A stretch of DNA of 64,000 nt from CAWKEY01 sp963696315 (lineage in GTDB: Bacteria; Pseudomonadota; Gammaproteobacteria; Methylococcales; Methylomonadaceae), in contig CAVOJU010000024.1 in NCBI GenBank assembly GCA_963696315.1, positions 1 to 64,000 of the forward strand, in the 5' to 3' direction. Position 1 is the first letter of the stretch. Each line of letters starts with the position of its first letter. The notes beneath the pieces were generated by a model, which made no database searches, had not been told where the DNA came from, and saw only the letters and a program-made list of their open reading frames with translations. Both the position numbers and the translations under genes were made by a program. Of the stretch, positions 27,405 through 36,149 are shown piece by piece.

Positions 27405-27434
27405 GCTTGCCTTAGCGTTGGCCAGACGCGATGC

Positions 27435-27956
27435 TTATTGGCTCTCAGGAATCAGCGGCCATTGCTGTAAAACCCGATAAACCACACCGCCGGGCTCGCT
27501 ACAGGACTCAACCAGACAAAATGTCTCGGCACGCCAGAGAATGGGTTCAAAGCGTATTTCGGCTGCACGGCGGGCATGTCTGGCCAACGTAATATGAGGC
27601 GTATAGGGCTGGCTCTCGATTTGCAGGCCGCACGCTCTGACTTCCTGTTCCAAGGCGGCTGCCAAGTCGACATAGTCGGCTAACGCATGACTACAGGTCA
27701 GGCATAACACCCTGGGCCTGCGCCAGTAACTCAACTGATCAAAGCTCAGCGCAAAGGTTTTGGCGGAAATGGCGCCGATGCGCTGACTAATTAATAACGC
27801 AGTCGCGTCATCGACATTGCCCAGAAATACCAGCGTGACATGATAATTGCGCGGGCGTACGGCTTTTATATCGTGCGCCGGAATCAACTGACTCACTCGT
27901 TGCAATGCTTGCCGGGTTTCAGGCTTTGGCCACAAGGCAAAAAACAATCGTTTCAT
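27435..27956 (-). CDS. thpR: RNA 2',3'-cyclic phosphodiesterase ThpR
   Basis: A 173-residue 2H phosphoesterase. The paired HxT motifs are YHVTLVFLG and PHITLAR; the N-terminus MKRLFFALWPKPETRQAL is typical. The family opens 2',3'-cyclic phosphates on RNA ends in vitro. I chose the Met at 27956 because GGTGAG lies just upstream. It sits alone, downstream of the serine-cycle terminator. Confidence 0.92.
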   Translation of the reverse strand: MKRLFFALWPKPETRQALQRVSQLIPAHDIKAVRPRNYHVTLVFLGNVDDATALLISQRIGAISAKTFALSFDQLSYWRRPRVLCLTCSHALADYVDLAAALEQEVRACGLQIESQPYTPHITLARHARRAAEIRFEPILWRAETFCLVESCSEPGGVVYRVLQQWPLIPESQ

Positions 27957-28006
27957 TAGCTCACCCGTCAAATACGCCAGCAAAATTGCCAGGCCATTCT
28001 AACAAC

Positions 28007-28047
28007 AAAAAAGCCGCAACCCGCTTGCGCAGGATACGGCTTTTTAT
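28007..28047 (-). terminator. Rho-independent terminator of the mcl-mtkA-mtkB operon
   Basis: On the minus strand AAAAAGCCG pairs with CGGCTTTTT around an inner partly paired loop and is followed by a T run. It lies 85 bases after the mtkB stop. The A-run on the other side could make it bidirectional, but no plus-strand gene ends here. Confidence 0.75.
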
Positions 28048-28131
28048 TTATGGCAAAAAATGCTTCATGCGGTCACTTTTGTGGAAATCAGCTCACACGC
28101 ATCCGCAAGCGTAAGCGATTGAAATCAACCT

Positions 28132-29019
28132 TTACATTTTCGCCAGCACCGCAGCCACCGTAGAACCCATAGCAGAAGGGGTGGGCGCAATCGTTACCCC
28201 CAGCTCTTTCAGCATGGCTACTTTTTCCGCGGCACTTTCACCCACCGATGAAATAATTGCGCCGGCATGACCCATGCGGCGGCCTTCTGGCGCGGTTAAG
28301 CCGGCTATATAGGCAACCAACGGTTTTTTCATGTTTTCCTTCGCGAACAGACCGGCTTCCACTTCTTGCGGGCCGCCGATTTCACCGATCATGACCACGA
28401 CTTTGGTTTCCGGATCGGCTTCAAATTTTTCCAGAATATCGCGGTGCGAGCTGCCGTTGATTGGATCGCCGCCGATTCCGACCGAAGTCGAAACGCCGAT
28501 GCCCAAGGCTTTCATCTGATCGGCCGCTTCGTAACCCAGGGTACCCGAACGCCCTACGATACCGACGTTGCCCTGTTTATAGATATGCCCGGGCATGATG
28601 CCCAGCATCGCGCGACCTGGACTGATGGTGCCGGCACAGTTGGGGCCGGTCAGGATCATTCTTATATCCTTGGGGAAACGGCTTAGAAAATTTTTGACTT
28701 TCATCATGTCTTGCGTGGGAATACCGTCGGTAATCGCGACGCAATATTTAATGCCGGCATCGGCGGCTTCCATGATGGAATCGGCGGCAAAGGCAGGCGG
28801 CACAAAAATTATGCTGGCTTCGGCGCCGACGTGCTGCACCGACTCCTTGACCGTGTTGAAAACAGGCAAGCCCAGATGGGTTTGTCCGCCTTTGCCGGGG
28901 GTTATGCCGCCGACGACTTTAGAACCGTAGTTGATCATGTCCTGCGCATGGAAGCTGCCGATCTTGCCGGTAAATCCCTGGACGATAATGCGCGTGTTTT
29001 CGTTAATTAAAATTGCCAT
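28132..29019 (-). CDS. mtkB: Malate-CoA ligase (malate thiokinase) alpha subunit
   Basis: A 295-residue SucD-like subunit with the CoA-binding fold (IIVQGFTGKIGSFHAQDMINYGSKVVGGITPGKGG), the phosphohistidine region (GHAGAIISS, preceded by APEGRRM) and GRSGTLGYEAADQM. Malate thiokinase converts malate, CoA and ATP to malyl-CoA in the serine cycle. It is named mtkB and not sucD because it follows mtkA by 10 bases and malyl-CoA lyase lies upstream in the same operon. Confidence 0.92.
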   Translation of the reverse strand: MAILINENTRIIVQGFTGKIGSFHAQDMINYGSKVVGGITPGKGGQTHLGLPVFNTVKESVQHVGAEASIIFVPPAFAADSIMEAADAGIKYCVAITDGIPTQDMMKVKNFLSRFPKDIRMILTGPNCAGTISPGRAMLGIMPGHIYKQGNVGIVGRSGTLGYEAADQMKALGIGVSTSVGIGGDPINGSSHRDILEKFEADPETKVVVMIGEIGGPQEVEAGLFAKENMKKPLVAYIAGLTAPEGRRMGHAGAIISSVGESAAEKVAMLKELGVTIAPTPSAMGSTVAAVLAKM

Positions 29020-29029
29020 CGTGATCCTC

Positions 29030-30211
29030 TCAGCCTTCTCTCGCTACCACTTCATTACGCGCCTGCACTGCTTTTTCGGCCGCTTCGGCCAGTGTTTCCG
29101 CAGTGATAATAGGCAATCCGCTTTCCGCAATGATTTTGCGTCCTTCTTCAACATGGGTGCCTGATAAGCGCACGATCAAGGGAATTTGCATGTCGATTTT
29201 TTTGACCGCGTGCACCACGCCTTCGGCAATCCAGTCGCAACGGTTGATGCCGGCAAAGATATTCACCAGCATGGCTTTGACATTTTTATCGGCCAGTACC
29301 AGGCGAAACGCTTTTTCGGTACGCTCGGCCGAAGCGCCGCCGCCGACATCCAGAAAGTTGGCGGGTTCGCCGCCGGCCAGTTTGATCATGTCCATCGTGG
29401 CCATGGCCAGGCCTGCGCCGTTAATCATGCAGCCGATGTCGCCATCGAGGCCCACATAACTCAGGCCGCGATCGGCAGCGGCCATTTCGCGAGGATCTTC
29501 CTGGGTTTTATCGCGCAATTCGGAAATCTTTTGCTGCCGGAACAGGGCGTTATCATCAAAGCCCATTTTGGCATCCAGTGCCACTAATTCGCCGCTGCCG
29601 GTGATCACCAGGGGATTGATTTCCACCATGCTGGCATCCAGATCGCACATGGCGCGATAGCAACCTTTGATGGTTTTTACGGCATGACTGAGCATGGCCG
29701 CATCCATACCCAGGGCAAAGGCCATTTCACGGGCCTGGTAATCCTGTAAACCGACGGCAGGATCAATGTAGATTTTGGTGATGGCGTCGGGATTGCTGAC
29801 CGCCAGCTCTTCGATCTCCATGCCGCCTTGTGCGGAGCCCACCATCACGATACGTTCGGAACTGCGGTCAACCAGAAAACAGAAATACAATTCTTTGGCG
29901 ATATCGGTGCCCGCTTCAATGTACAACCGCGAACATACTTTGCCGACCGGGCCGGTTTGATGGGTTACCAGTCTTTTACCCAATAATTCTTCAGCCGCCG
30001 CTTCCACTTCGTTATCGGTTTTACAGATTTTAATGCCGCCGGCTTTACCACGCGCACCCGAATGAATCTGTGCTTTTACCGCCCAGACATTGCCGCCAAT
30101 TTCCCTGGATCTTTGTACGGCATCTTCCGGACTATAGGCCATCCCTCCCTCAGCGATTTTGACGCCATAACCGCTTAAAATTTCTTTTGCTTGATACTCA
30201 TGAATATCCAC
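29030..30211 (-). CDS. mtkA: Malate-CoA ligase (malate thiokinase) beta subunit
   Basis: A 393-residue ATP-grasp subunit. MDIHEYQAKEIL, WAVKAQIHSGARGKAGGIK, GKRLVTHQTGP, EINPLVIT, GLAMATMDMIKLAGGEPANFLDVGGGA and NIFAGINRCDWIAEGVV are visible. The wording (NRCDWIAEGVV, PREMAAADRGLSYVGLDGDIGC) matches methylotroph MtkA better than SucC. It supplies malyl-CoA to the lyase encoded 68 bases upstream. Confidence 0.93.
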   Translation of the reverse strand: MDIHEYQAKEILSGYGVKIAEGGMAYSPEDAVQRSREIGGNVWAVKAQIHSGARGKAGGIKICKTDNEVEAAAEELLGKRLVTHQTGPVGKVCSRLYIEAGTDIAKELYFCFLVDRSSERIVMVGSAQGGMEIEELAVSNPDAITKIYIDPAVGLQDYQAREMAFALGMDAAMLSHAVKTIKGCYRAMCDLDASMVEINPLVITGSGELVALDAKMGFDDNALFRQQKISELRDKTQEDPREMAAADRGLSYVGLDGDIGCMINGAGLAMATMDMIKLAGGEPANFLDVGGGASAERTEKAFRLVLADKNVKAMLVNIFAGINRCDWIAEGVVHAVKKIDMQIPLIVRLSGTHVEEGRKIIAESGLPIITAETLAEAAEKAVQARNEVVAREG

Positions 30212-30279
30212 AGCATCTCTCTCTATGATTTTTAAAAAGTTCAGGACAAGGCCGCTGTCTGCGGGCTTGTACGCTGGTG

Positions 30280-31230
30280 TTAACGGTTTTTTGCCGCTAT
30301 CGCTTCGGCGGCTCTCACTACGTTATTGGCCATTTTTTCTGACGCCGCATCGATTAAACGGCCATCCAGCGCCGCAGCGCCTTTGCCCTGCGCAGCCGCT
30401 TCCTTGAGTGCTTCCAGTATGCGTTTGGCTTTATTGACTTCCGCTTCAGGCGGCGTAAACACTTCGTTCGCCAATGCAATCTGCGAGGGATGGATCGCCC
30501 ATTTACCTTCACAACCCAAGGCCGCCGCCCGTTTTGCCGCCTGCCTGTAACCTTCGGGGTCTTTAATGTCACCGAAGGGACCGTCGATGGGGCGCAAACC
30601 GAAGGCACGGCAGGCCACCGTCATGCGGCTTATGGCTGCATGCCATTGATCGCCCGGATAGTCAGGATTTAAACCGCCGATATTGGTGGTTCTGGCCCGG
30701 TTGCTGGCGGCATAGTCAGCCACGCCGAAGTGCAGGGCCTCAAGACGGCCGTACGCGCCATTGCGGGCAATATCCTCGACATTGGCCATGCCTAATGCCG
30801 TTTCAATCAGCGCTTCAATGCCGATCCGGTTTTTCAAGCCCTGCTGCATTTCCAGTTGATTGACCATGGCTTCAACCATATAAACATCGGCATAAACACC
30901 CACTTTGGGAATCAGAATGGTGTCCAGTTTATGGCCGGCCTGTTCAACCAAATCCACCACATCCCGAACCATGTATTGCGTATCCAGACCATTGATACGC
31001 ACCGAAACCGTGATGCCATGGCCTTTCCAGTCCAGATCGTTGATCGCCTCAATCACATTCTTGCGTGCCTGCAACTTGTCATCTGGAGCTACAGCATCTT
31101 CAAGATCAAGAAAAATGAAATCCACGCCGCTTTTCAGCGCTTTTTCGAACATATCAGGATTTGACCCCGGAACCGCTAATTCACAGCGTTGAACTCGTTG
31201 AACTGACGCTTCATATAAGGTGTGACTCAT
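30280..31230 (-). CDS. mcl: Malyl-CoA lyase
   Basis: A 316-residue CitE-like lyase that splits malyl-CoA into glyoxylate and acetyl-CoA. RCELAVPGSNPDMFEKAL, DFIFLDLEDAVAPDDK (metal-binding acidic residues), IGIEALIETALGMAN, FGVADYAAS and CEGKWAIHPSQIALANEVF are characteristic. It is first in the minus-strand mcl-mtkA-mtkB operon and is transcribed away from sga, which re-uses the glyoxylate produced. Confidence 0.93.
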   Translation of the reverse strand: MSHTLYEASVQRVQRCELAVPGSNPDMFEKALKSGVDFIFLDLEDAVAPDDKLQARKNVIEAINDLDWKGHGITVSVRINGLDTQYMVRDVVDLVEQAGHKLDTILIPKVGVYADVYMVEAMVNQLEMQQGLKNRIGIEALIETALGMANVEDIARNGAYGRLEALHFGVADYAASNRARTTNIGGLNPDYPGDQWHAAISRMTVACRAFGLRPIDGPFGDIKDPEGYRQAAKRAAALGCEGKWAIHPSQIALANEVFTPPEAEVNKAKRILEALKEAAAQGKGAAALDGRLIDAASEKMANNVVRAAEAIAAKNR

Positions 31231-31679
31231 TTGTACAATCCTACTTTATTATTTGATAAGGCCACTGATTCAGTAATTTAACGGTTATCTCCGGCTTAAT
31301 CAGGACATAAATTAACCGCCCATTGTACTTTTAGACGATGCAAAGTCAATTTTATAAGCCTCAACCCGGGCATCGGCAGCAATGAAATCTTGCTGATTGC
31401 TGGCGGCTATGTCATGATTGCTCGTTTTTTTGAGCAGTCTTAATATCTTGTCGTTATATTGAGTACGGTTATACTGAAAAGGCTATTGGGCCGACACCTC
31501 ATCTTCAGCCCTAAATTCCGTATAAATCCAGCCGGAACGGAGTTGCATTTATCCCCTCAAGACACAAGATAGCCTGGCGTTAATGCATACCGGCACGACC
31601 GGCTTGTGTGCAACACCCGGCATAAAGGCTCGCAGCTAATCTTACTTTCGATCATTTACTCAACCAAAGAGGCAATACC
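31231..31679. promoter_or_regulatory. 449-bp divergent control region between mcl and sga
   Basis: The gap separates the two diverging serine-cycle units. It is AT-rich in the half near mcl. The sga side ends in AGAGG a few bases before its ATG. I see no gene in it on either strand. A shared regulator site is likely by position, but I cannot point to a specific operator. Confidence 0.5.
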
Positions 31680-32846
31680 ATGGCTGGCCGTAACCACCTA
31701 TATATTCCTGGCCCTACCAACGTGCCAACAGAAGTCTTGAATGCGATGCATGTCGACATGGAAGACCATCGGTCCCCCGTGTTTCCCAATCTGCTGAAAC
31801 CGCTTTTAGAAGACCTGAAAAAAGTTTTTAAAACTGAAACCGGACAAGCCTTTATTTTTCCTGCGACCGGAACTGCAGGCTGGGAAGTTGCCTTAACCAA
31901 CACGTTGAACCCTGGCGACAAGGTGCTGATTTATCGTTTTGGCCAATTCAGCCATTTATGGGCAGCGATGGCCAAGCGACTGGGTTTTAATGTTGAAGTC
32001 CACGAAGAACCCTGGGGCACAGGCATCCCTCTGGATAAGCTCGAAGCCCGTTTGAAAGAAGACAAGCAACACGAAATTAAAGCCGTTCTGGCAACCCATA
32101 ACGAAACGGCGACCGGCGTTACCAGCGACATCGGTGGTGTGCGCAAAGCCATGAACGCAGCCAGCCACCCGGCTCTGTTATTTGTCGACGGCGTCAGCTC
32201 TATCGCCAGCCTGGATTTCCGCATGGATGAATGGGGTGTGGACGGCGCCATCAGCGGCTCGCAAAAAGGTTTTATGCTGCCCGCTGGCGGCGCATTCCTG
32301 GCTTTCAGTCAAAAAGCCTTACAGGCGACTGAAACCTCGACGTATCCCCGCTGCTTTCTGGACTTAAGAGACCAGATGACTGCCAATAAAGATGGCTATA
32401 CCCCCTACACACCTAACTTGCCAATTTTGTACGGCTTGCGCAAAGCACTGGATCTGTTGCTGGAAGAAGGTCTGGAAAACGTCTACGCCCGCCACTACCG
32501 CCTGGCTGAAGGCACCCGTCGAGCCGTTACGGCATGGGGCTTGAAATTATGCGCGCAGCCCGGTTTTGAATCCAATACCGTTTCTGCAATCGTTGTCCCT
32601 GAGAACAAAGATGCGCGCCACGTTATCAGCACGGCTTTCGATAAATACAATATTTCTTTAGGGGCCGGTTTGTCTGAAGTTGCTGGCAAAGTCTTCCGTA
32701 TCGGCCACGTCGGCGATATGAATGACGTCTCCATGCTCGGCGCTATCGCCGGTGTTGAAATGGCGATGCTGGACAACGGCTTCGATTTCAAACCGGGCGC
32801 GGGCATTGCCGCGGCCATTGAATATTATCGTTCGACCGCACAATAA
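31680..32846 (+). CDS. sga: Serine-glyoxylate aminotransferase
   Basis: A 388-residue class V PLP aminotransferase that turns serine plus glyoxylate into hydroxypyruvate plus glycine, a key serine-cycle step. The start GRNHLYIPGPTNVPTEVL, FPATGTAGWEVALTNTL, RFGQFSHLW, LFVDGVSSIASL and the PLP-lysine motif GSQKGFMLPAGG are visible. The C-terminus VAGKVFRIGHVGDMNDVSMLGAIAGVEM matches methylotroph enzymes closely. A hairpin terminator follows. Confidence 0.95.
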   Translation: MAGRNHLYIPGPTNVPTEVLNAMHVDMEDHRSPVFPNLLKPLLEDLKKVFKTETGQAFIFPATGTAGWEVALTNTLNPGDKVLIYRFGQFSHLWAAMAKRLGFNVEVHEEPWGTGIPLDKLEARLKEDKQHEIKAVLATHNETATGVTSDIGGVRKAMNAASHPALLFVDGVSSIASLDFRMDEWGVDGAISGSQKGFMLPAGGAFLAFSQKALQATETSTYPRCFLDLRDQMTANKDGYTPYTPNLPILYGLRKALDLLLEEGLENVYARHYRLAEGTRRAVTAWGLKLCAQPGFESNTVSAIVVPENKDARHVISTAFDKYNISLGAGLSEVAGKVFRIGHVGDMNDVSMLGAIAGVEMAMLDNGFDFKPGAGIAAAIEYYRSTAQ

Positions 32847-32900
32847 ACCCGCAGCAAACCCGTATCTCCCTTTTGCATATCCTGCATCGGTAGTAAAATC

Positions 32901-32932
32901 AAAGGCATCCCGTTACCAGCGGCGATGCCTTT
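32901..32932 (+). terminator. Hairpin downstream of sga
   Basis: AAAGGCATC (32901-32909) and GATGCCTTT (32924-32932) form a 9-bp stem, followed by GTGCTTTTA. This is consistent with a rho-independent terminator 54 bases after the sga stop, though the T-run is short. Confidence 0.6.
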
Positions 32933-32951
32933 GTGCTTTTAGCGCTTATGT

Positions 32952-33088
32952 TTTAGGAACGTGTATCAAATAACTTGCGCAACTGTGAGAAACAATTTTC
33001 TGTGTAGGCGCGGATTTATCCTCACCTAAAGTTGTTTAACTTATTTCGTGCGCATTACTTAGCTAAACTCTCCGCACTCGTTCCTAAA
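32952..33088. repeat. 137-bp element bounded by 10-bp inverted repeats
   Basis: TTTAGGAACG (32952-32961) and CGTTCCTAAA (33079-33088) are exact reverse complements at the two ends of a non-coding AT-rich block between sga and hprA. This is the shape of a miniature inverted-repeat element. An internal AACTTGCGCAA also occurs near 42980 in another intergenic gap. No transposase is inside. Confidence 0.4.
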
Positions 33089-33152
33089 CAGAGCTGATAA
33101 AATTTACAGGATAACCTCGATAAACTCCCAATCCTTTACAGGAGGATCATGC

Positions 33153-34124
33153 ATGAGCAAACCTAAAGTCTTTATCACGCGCAAGTGGCCTGCCAGCGTT
33201 GAAGCCAAACTGAAAGCACTTTACGACGTCACTTTAAACGAATACGACCGCCCTCTGTCGGCTACGCATTTTAAAGCAGCGCTGCAAAATTACGATGCCG
33301 TCTGCCCCACTGTGTGCGATGCTTTGCCTGCCGATGTTATTAATGTTGCCAACAAACGCTGCAAAATCCTCGGCAACTTTGGCGTAGGCTTCAACCATAT
33401 CGACATTAATGCCGCCAAAGCACAGGGACTGGTGGTTACCAACACCCCGGGCGTACTCACCCAAAGCACCGCCGATATTGCCATGACCTTATTGCTGATG
33501 TCCGCCCGGCGCGGCGCAGAAGGCGATCGCATGGTGCGTGCCAGACAATGGGAGGGCTGGTGTCCTACGCACATGATGAGCTCTGACGTGACCGGCGCAA
33601 CCCTGGGCTTAATTGGTTTTGGCCGAATTGCGCAGGCTATGGCGCGCAAAGCCCATCACGGCTTTGCCATGAAAATCGTTTATTTCAAACCCAGCCCGGC
33701 TGACCAGGCCATTGTCGATGAGCTCGGCGCCACGCGCTGTGACACCATTGAAGAACTGCTGCAAGTGTCCGACTATGTGTCCCTGCATTGCCCGGGCGGC
33801 GAGTCAACCCGGCATTTAATCAATGCAGACATGCTTAAGCTCATGAAGCCGAGCGCCCATTTAATCAATAGCGCGCGCGGCGATGTCGTCGACAGCAAAG
33901 CCTTGATCAAAGCCTTGCAGAACAAGACGATTGCCGGCGCCGGCCTGGATGTTTATGAAGGGGAACCGCATGTCGACGAAGGCTTTTTGACACTGGACAA
34001 CGTAACTTTGCTGCCTCACCTGGGTAGCGCAACCATCGCCACGCGCACCGCCATGGGCGAAAAAGTGCTGGCCAATCTGGCCGCGTTCTTTGCCGGTGAA
34101 CCCATCCCCGATCAAGTCGTTTAA
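33153..34124 (+). CDS. hprA: Hydroxypyruvate reductase / D-glycerate dehydrogenase
   Basis: A 323-residue D-2-hydroxyacid dehydrogenase reducing hydroxypyruvate to D-glycerate in the serine cycle. The NAD fold shows LGLIGFGRIAQAMA (GxGxxxA). The catalytic Arg is in NSARGDVVDSKAL, the Glu in GAGLDVYEGEPHVDE and the His in LLPHLGSAT. ACAGGAGG precedes the ATG. It lies 306 bases after sga and has its own leader containing a MITE-like element. Confidence 0.94.
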   Translation: MSKPKVFITRKWPASVEAKLKALYDVTLNEYDRPLSATHFKAALQNYDAVCPTVCDALPADVINVANKRCKILGNFGVGFNHIDINAAKAQGLVVTNTPGVLTQSTADIAMTLLLMSARRGAEGDRMVRARQWEGWCPTHMMSSDVTGATLGLIGFGRIAQAMARKAHHGFAMKIVYFKPSPADQAIVDELGATRCDTIEELLQVSDYVSLHCPGGESTRHLINADMLKLMKPSAHLINSARGDVVDSKALIKALQNKTIAGAGLDVYEGEPHVDEGFLTLDNVTLLPHLGSATIATRTAMGEKVLANLAAFFAGEPIPDQVV

Positions 34125-34560
34125 CCCCCAGCTAGTTTTCGACTTGCGTAGGATGCTGCCGGCGTAAGGAGGCGCATCGCTCGCGAACGATGCTCCTTAG
34201 GGTGTTCAGCGCATTCTGCTGCCATCACAAGCATAAACGCTGGTCATCTACAGGCCCGCCCACAAAGGCTACAGTAGTAACACACAGCGGTCATAACCAA
34301 CCCCATCAGCGCAGTGCCCGCACTTCGTGCGACAACGTACAGACAAAATCGAGAGCTCGGGTAAAATAAAAAAACAATCCGAATTAACTATGCAGTCGAA
34401 ATCACACACTATGCAGAAAGAAGCCATATGCCGTTAATCAAATGAGCATTCAGAAGGGGAATTGCTTGCCCCTCAGCGACCGCAACGCTACTCCCCGGCA
34501 TAAACCTTTATTAGGCAATGCAGGACTTATTCTGAAAACTATAAACGGACAGATGTATCC
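34125..34560. other. 436-bp gap before the Anbu gene; repeat-like, no gene seen
   Basis: Near 34140-34200 the text GTAGGATGCTGCC...GATGCTCCTTAG resembles the dispersed GATGC-type intergenic repeats seen also at 37400-37470. AGGGGAATTGCTTGCCCCT around 34456 can form a small hairpin. I find no convincing coding frame. The gap marks the left edge of the accessory block. Confidence 0.4.
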
Positions 34561-35286
34561 ATGACTTACTGTATTGGCATCAAGCTCGACACCGGACTGG
34601 TATTTGCGTCGGACTCGCGTACCCATGCCGGCGTCGACAATATTGCGCGTTTCTGCAAGATGACCGTATTTGAGCGCGTGGGCGACCGGGTCATCGTTCT
34701 ATTAAGTTCGGGCAATCTGGCCGGGACACAGGCCGTTATCAGCATACTGAAACAGCGGAACGACAAGGACGGAGTGCCCAATCTATGGGGCGCGGAGTCC
34801 ATGTTCGATGCCGCGATGCTGGTGTCGGATGCCATGCGTGACGTCGACCGGCGCGACGGCCAACATTTGGCAGCCAGTGCTATCAGCTTCAACGCCTCGT
34901 TCATACTGGGCGGCCAGATTGCGGGCGAGCCGCCACGTCTTTTCCGAATCTATGCGCAGGGCAACTTCATCGAGGCAAGTCTGGAGACGCCCTATCTTCA
35001 GACCGGGGAAACCAAATACGGGAAACCAATCATCGATAGGGTAATTACCCGCTCGACCACTCTTAACGATGCCGCAAAATGTGTCCTCGTCTCTTTCGAT
35101 TCAACGATGTGCAGCAATTTGTCTGTCGGCATGCCGATCGATCTGATCTGCTATCAAAGTGACAGTCTTGAAGTGCGGATGCGTCGCCGCTTCGACGAGG
35201 GGGATGCGTATTTCAGCGCGCTCGGCAAGCAATGGACTGAAGGCACGCGACAGGTGTTCAGCCGACTGCCCAACCTGGATTGGTGA
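34561..35286 (+). CDS. Anbu-type proteasome-like peptidase
   Basis: A 241-residue Ntn-hydrolase. After Met removal Thr2 would be the N-terminal nucleophile (MTYCIGIKLDTGLVFASDSRTHAGVDN), as in Anbu, the HslV/20S-beta relative. VFERVGDRVIVLLSSGNLAGTQAV, SFILGGQIAGEPPRLFRIYAQGNFI and TKYGKPIIDRVI are characteristic. Anbu genes usually travel with a transglutaminase-like protease, an alpha-E protein and an ATP-grasp peptide ligase. Here a formylglutamate-hydrolase-like gene and a transglutaminase-like gene follow on the same strand, while alpha-E and ATP-grasp genes are absent. Substrates are unknown. Confidence 0.88.
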   Translation: MTYCIGIKLDTGLVFASDSRTHAGVDNIARFCKMTVFERVGDRVIVLLSSGNLAGTQAVISILKQRNDKDGVPNLWGAESMFDAAMLVSDAMRDVDRRDGQHLAASAISFNASFILGGQIAGEPPRLFRIYAQGNFIEASLETPYLQTGETKYGKPIIDRVITRSTTLNDAAKCVLVSFDSTMCSNLSVGMPIDLICYQSDSLEVRMRRRFDEGDAYFSALGKQWTEGTRQVFSRLPNLDW

Positions 35287-35318
35287 GGTCACTGCGCCTA
35301 TATTCGGAGACGGCGGCG

Positions 35319-36065
35319 ATGGATGAGCCCGCGACGGGTTTTGGCGGTTATGGTTTCGTGATCACTTGTGAGCACGGCGGCAACCGGATTCCCAGGATGT
35401 ATCGTGACCTGTTTCAAGCCCATCAGGCAGAACTGTTCACCCACCGTGGCTTTGACCCCGGTGCGCTCATCATGGCAAGAGAACTGGCAACGGCATTTTC
35501 TGCACCGCTGGCGGCCTCCACCGTAAGTCGTCTGCTCGTTGACCTGAATCGATCGATCGGCCATCCGCGCCTTCATTCCGAAGCGATCCGTAACGAGCCA
35601 GCCGAGGTACGTCAGGGGATATTGAAGCACTATTACCAGCCGTATCGCGCGCAAGCGGAGCGTTTGGTCAGGCAAGCGATCGCGGACTACGGCCATGTGA
35701 TCCACCTGTCGTCCCACAGCTTTACTCCCACGCTGGACGGCAAGGTAAGAAATGCCGATATCGGCCTGCTCTATGACCCGGCTCGACCGGGCGAGGTGGA
35801 TCTATGTGAGCGCTGGAAGGCTGCCCTCAAGGTTTGCGCGCCTGATCTCAGCGTCCGTCGCAATTATCCTTATGCGGGTAAAGGCGATGGCTTGACTGCT
35901 TGGTTTCGTCAGCGATTGCCATCCAGTGCTTATGTGGGCATTGAGCTGGAGATCAACCAGAAGCGCATTATCAGAGCAGGCCAACATTGGAATGAACTAC
36001 GTAAAGTGGTCGTTGAATCGCTGTGCAGAGCACTTGCGAGCCGCTGTGCAGAGATTTCAGCGTAG
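35319..36065 (+). CDS. N-formylglutamate amidohydrolase-like protein
   Basis: A 248-residue FGase-fold protein: VITCEHGGNRIP (metal-binding Glu-His), FDPGALIMARELA, STVSRLLVDLNRSIGH, VIHLSSHSFTP (His), RNADIGLLYDP and GIELEINQKRI are the family's zinc-carboxypeptidase-like motifs. I chose the ATG at 35319, preceded by GGAG; a TTG at 35280 or GTG at 35283 overlapping the Anbu stop is possible. In this context it may hydrolyse a peptide or acylated Glu side product; that is inference. Confidence 0.85.
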   Translation: MDEPATGFGGYGFVITCEHGGNRIPRMYRDLFQAHQAELFTHRGFDPGALIMARELATAFSAPLAASTVSRLLVDLNRSIGHPRLHSEAIRNEPAEVRQGILKHYYQPYRAQAERLVRQAIADYGHVIHLSSHSFTPTLDGKVRNADIGLLYDPARPGEVDLCERWKAALKVCAPDLSVRRNYPYAGKGDGLTAWFRQRLPSSAYVGIELEINQKRIIRAGQHWNELRKVVVESLCRALASRCAEISA

Positions 36066-36149
36066 GCGCCCCAAAAACACCCCACAGCAACCCAAAGAAG
36101 CCGCCAGAGTCTGCTACAAGCTACGCCGGCGGTCAACAGGAGCACCAGC

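Noticed and set aside
28132..30211. Succinyl-CoA synthetase (sucCD)
   Set aside because: Operon context with malyl-CoA lyase and methylotroph-type MtkA wording favour malate thiokinase.
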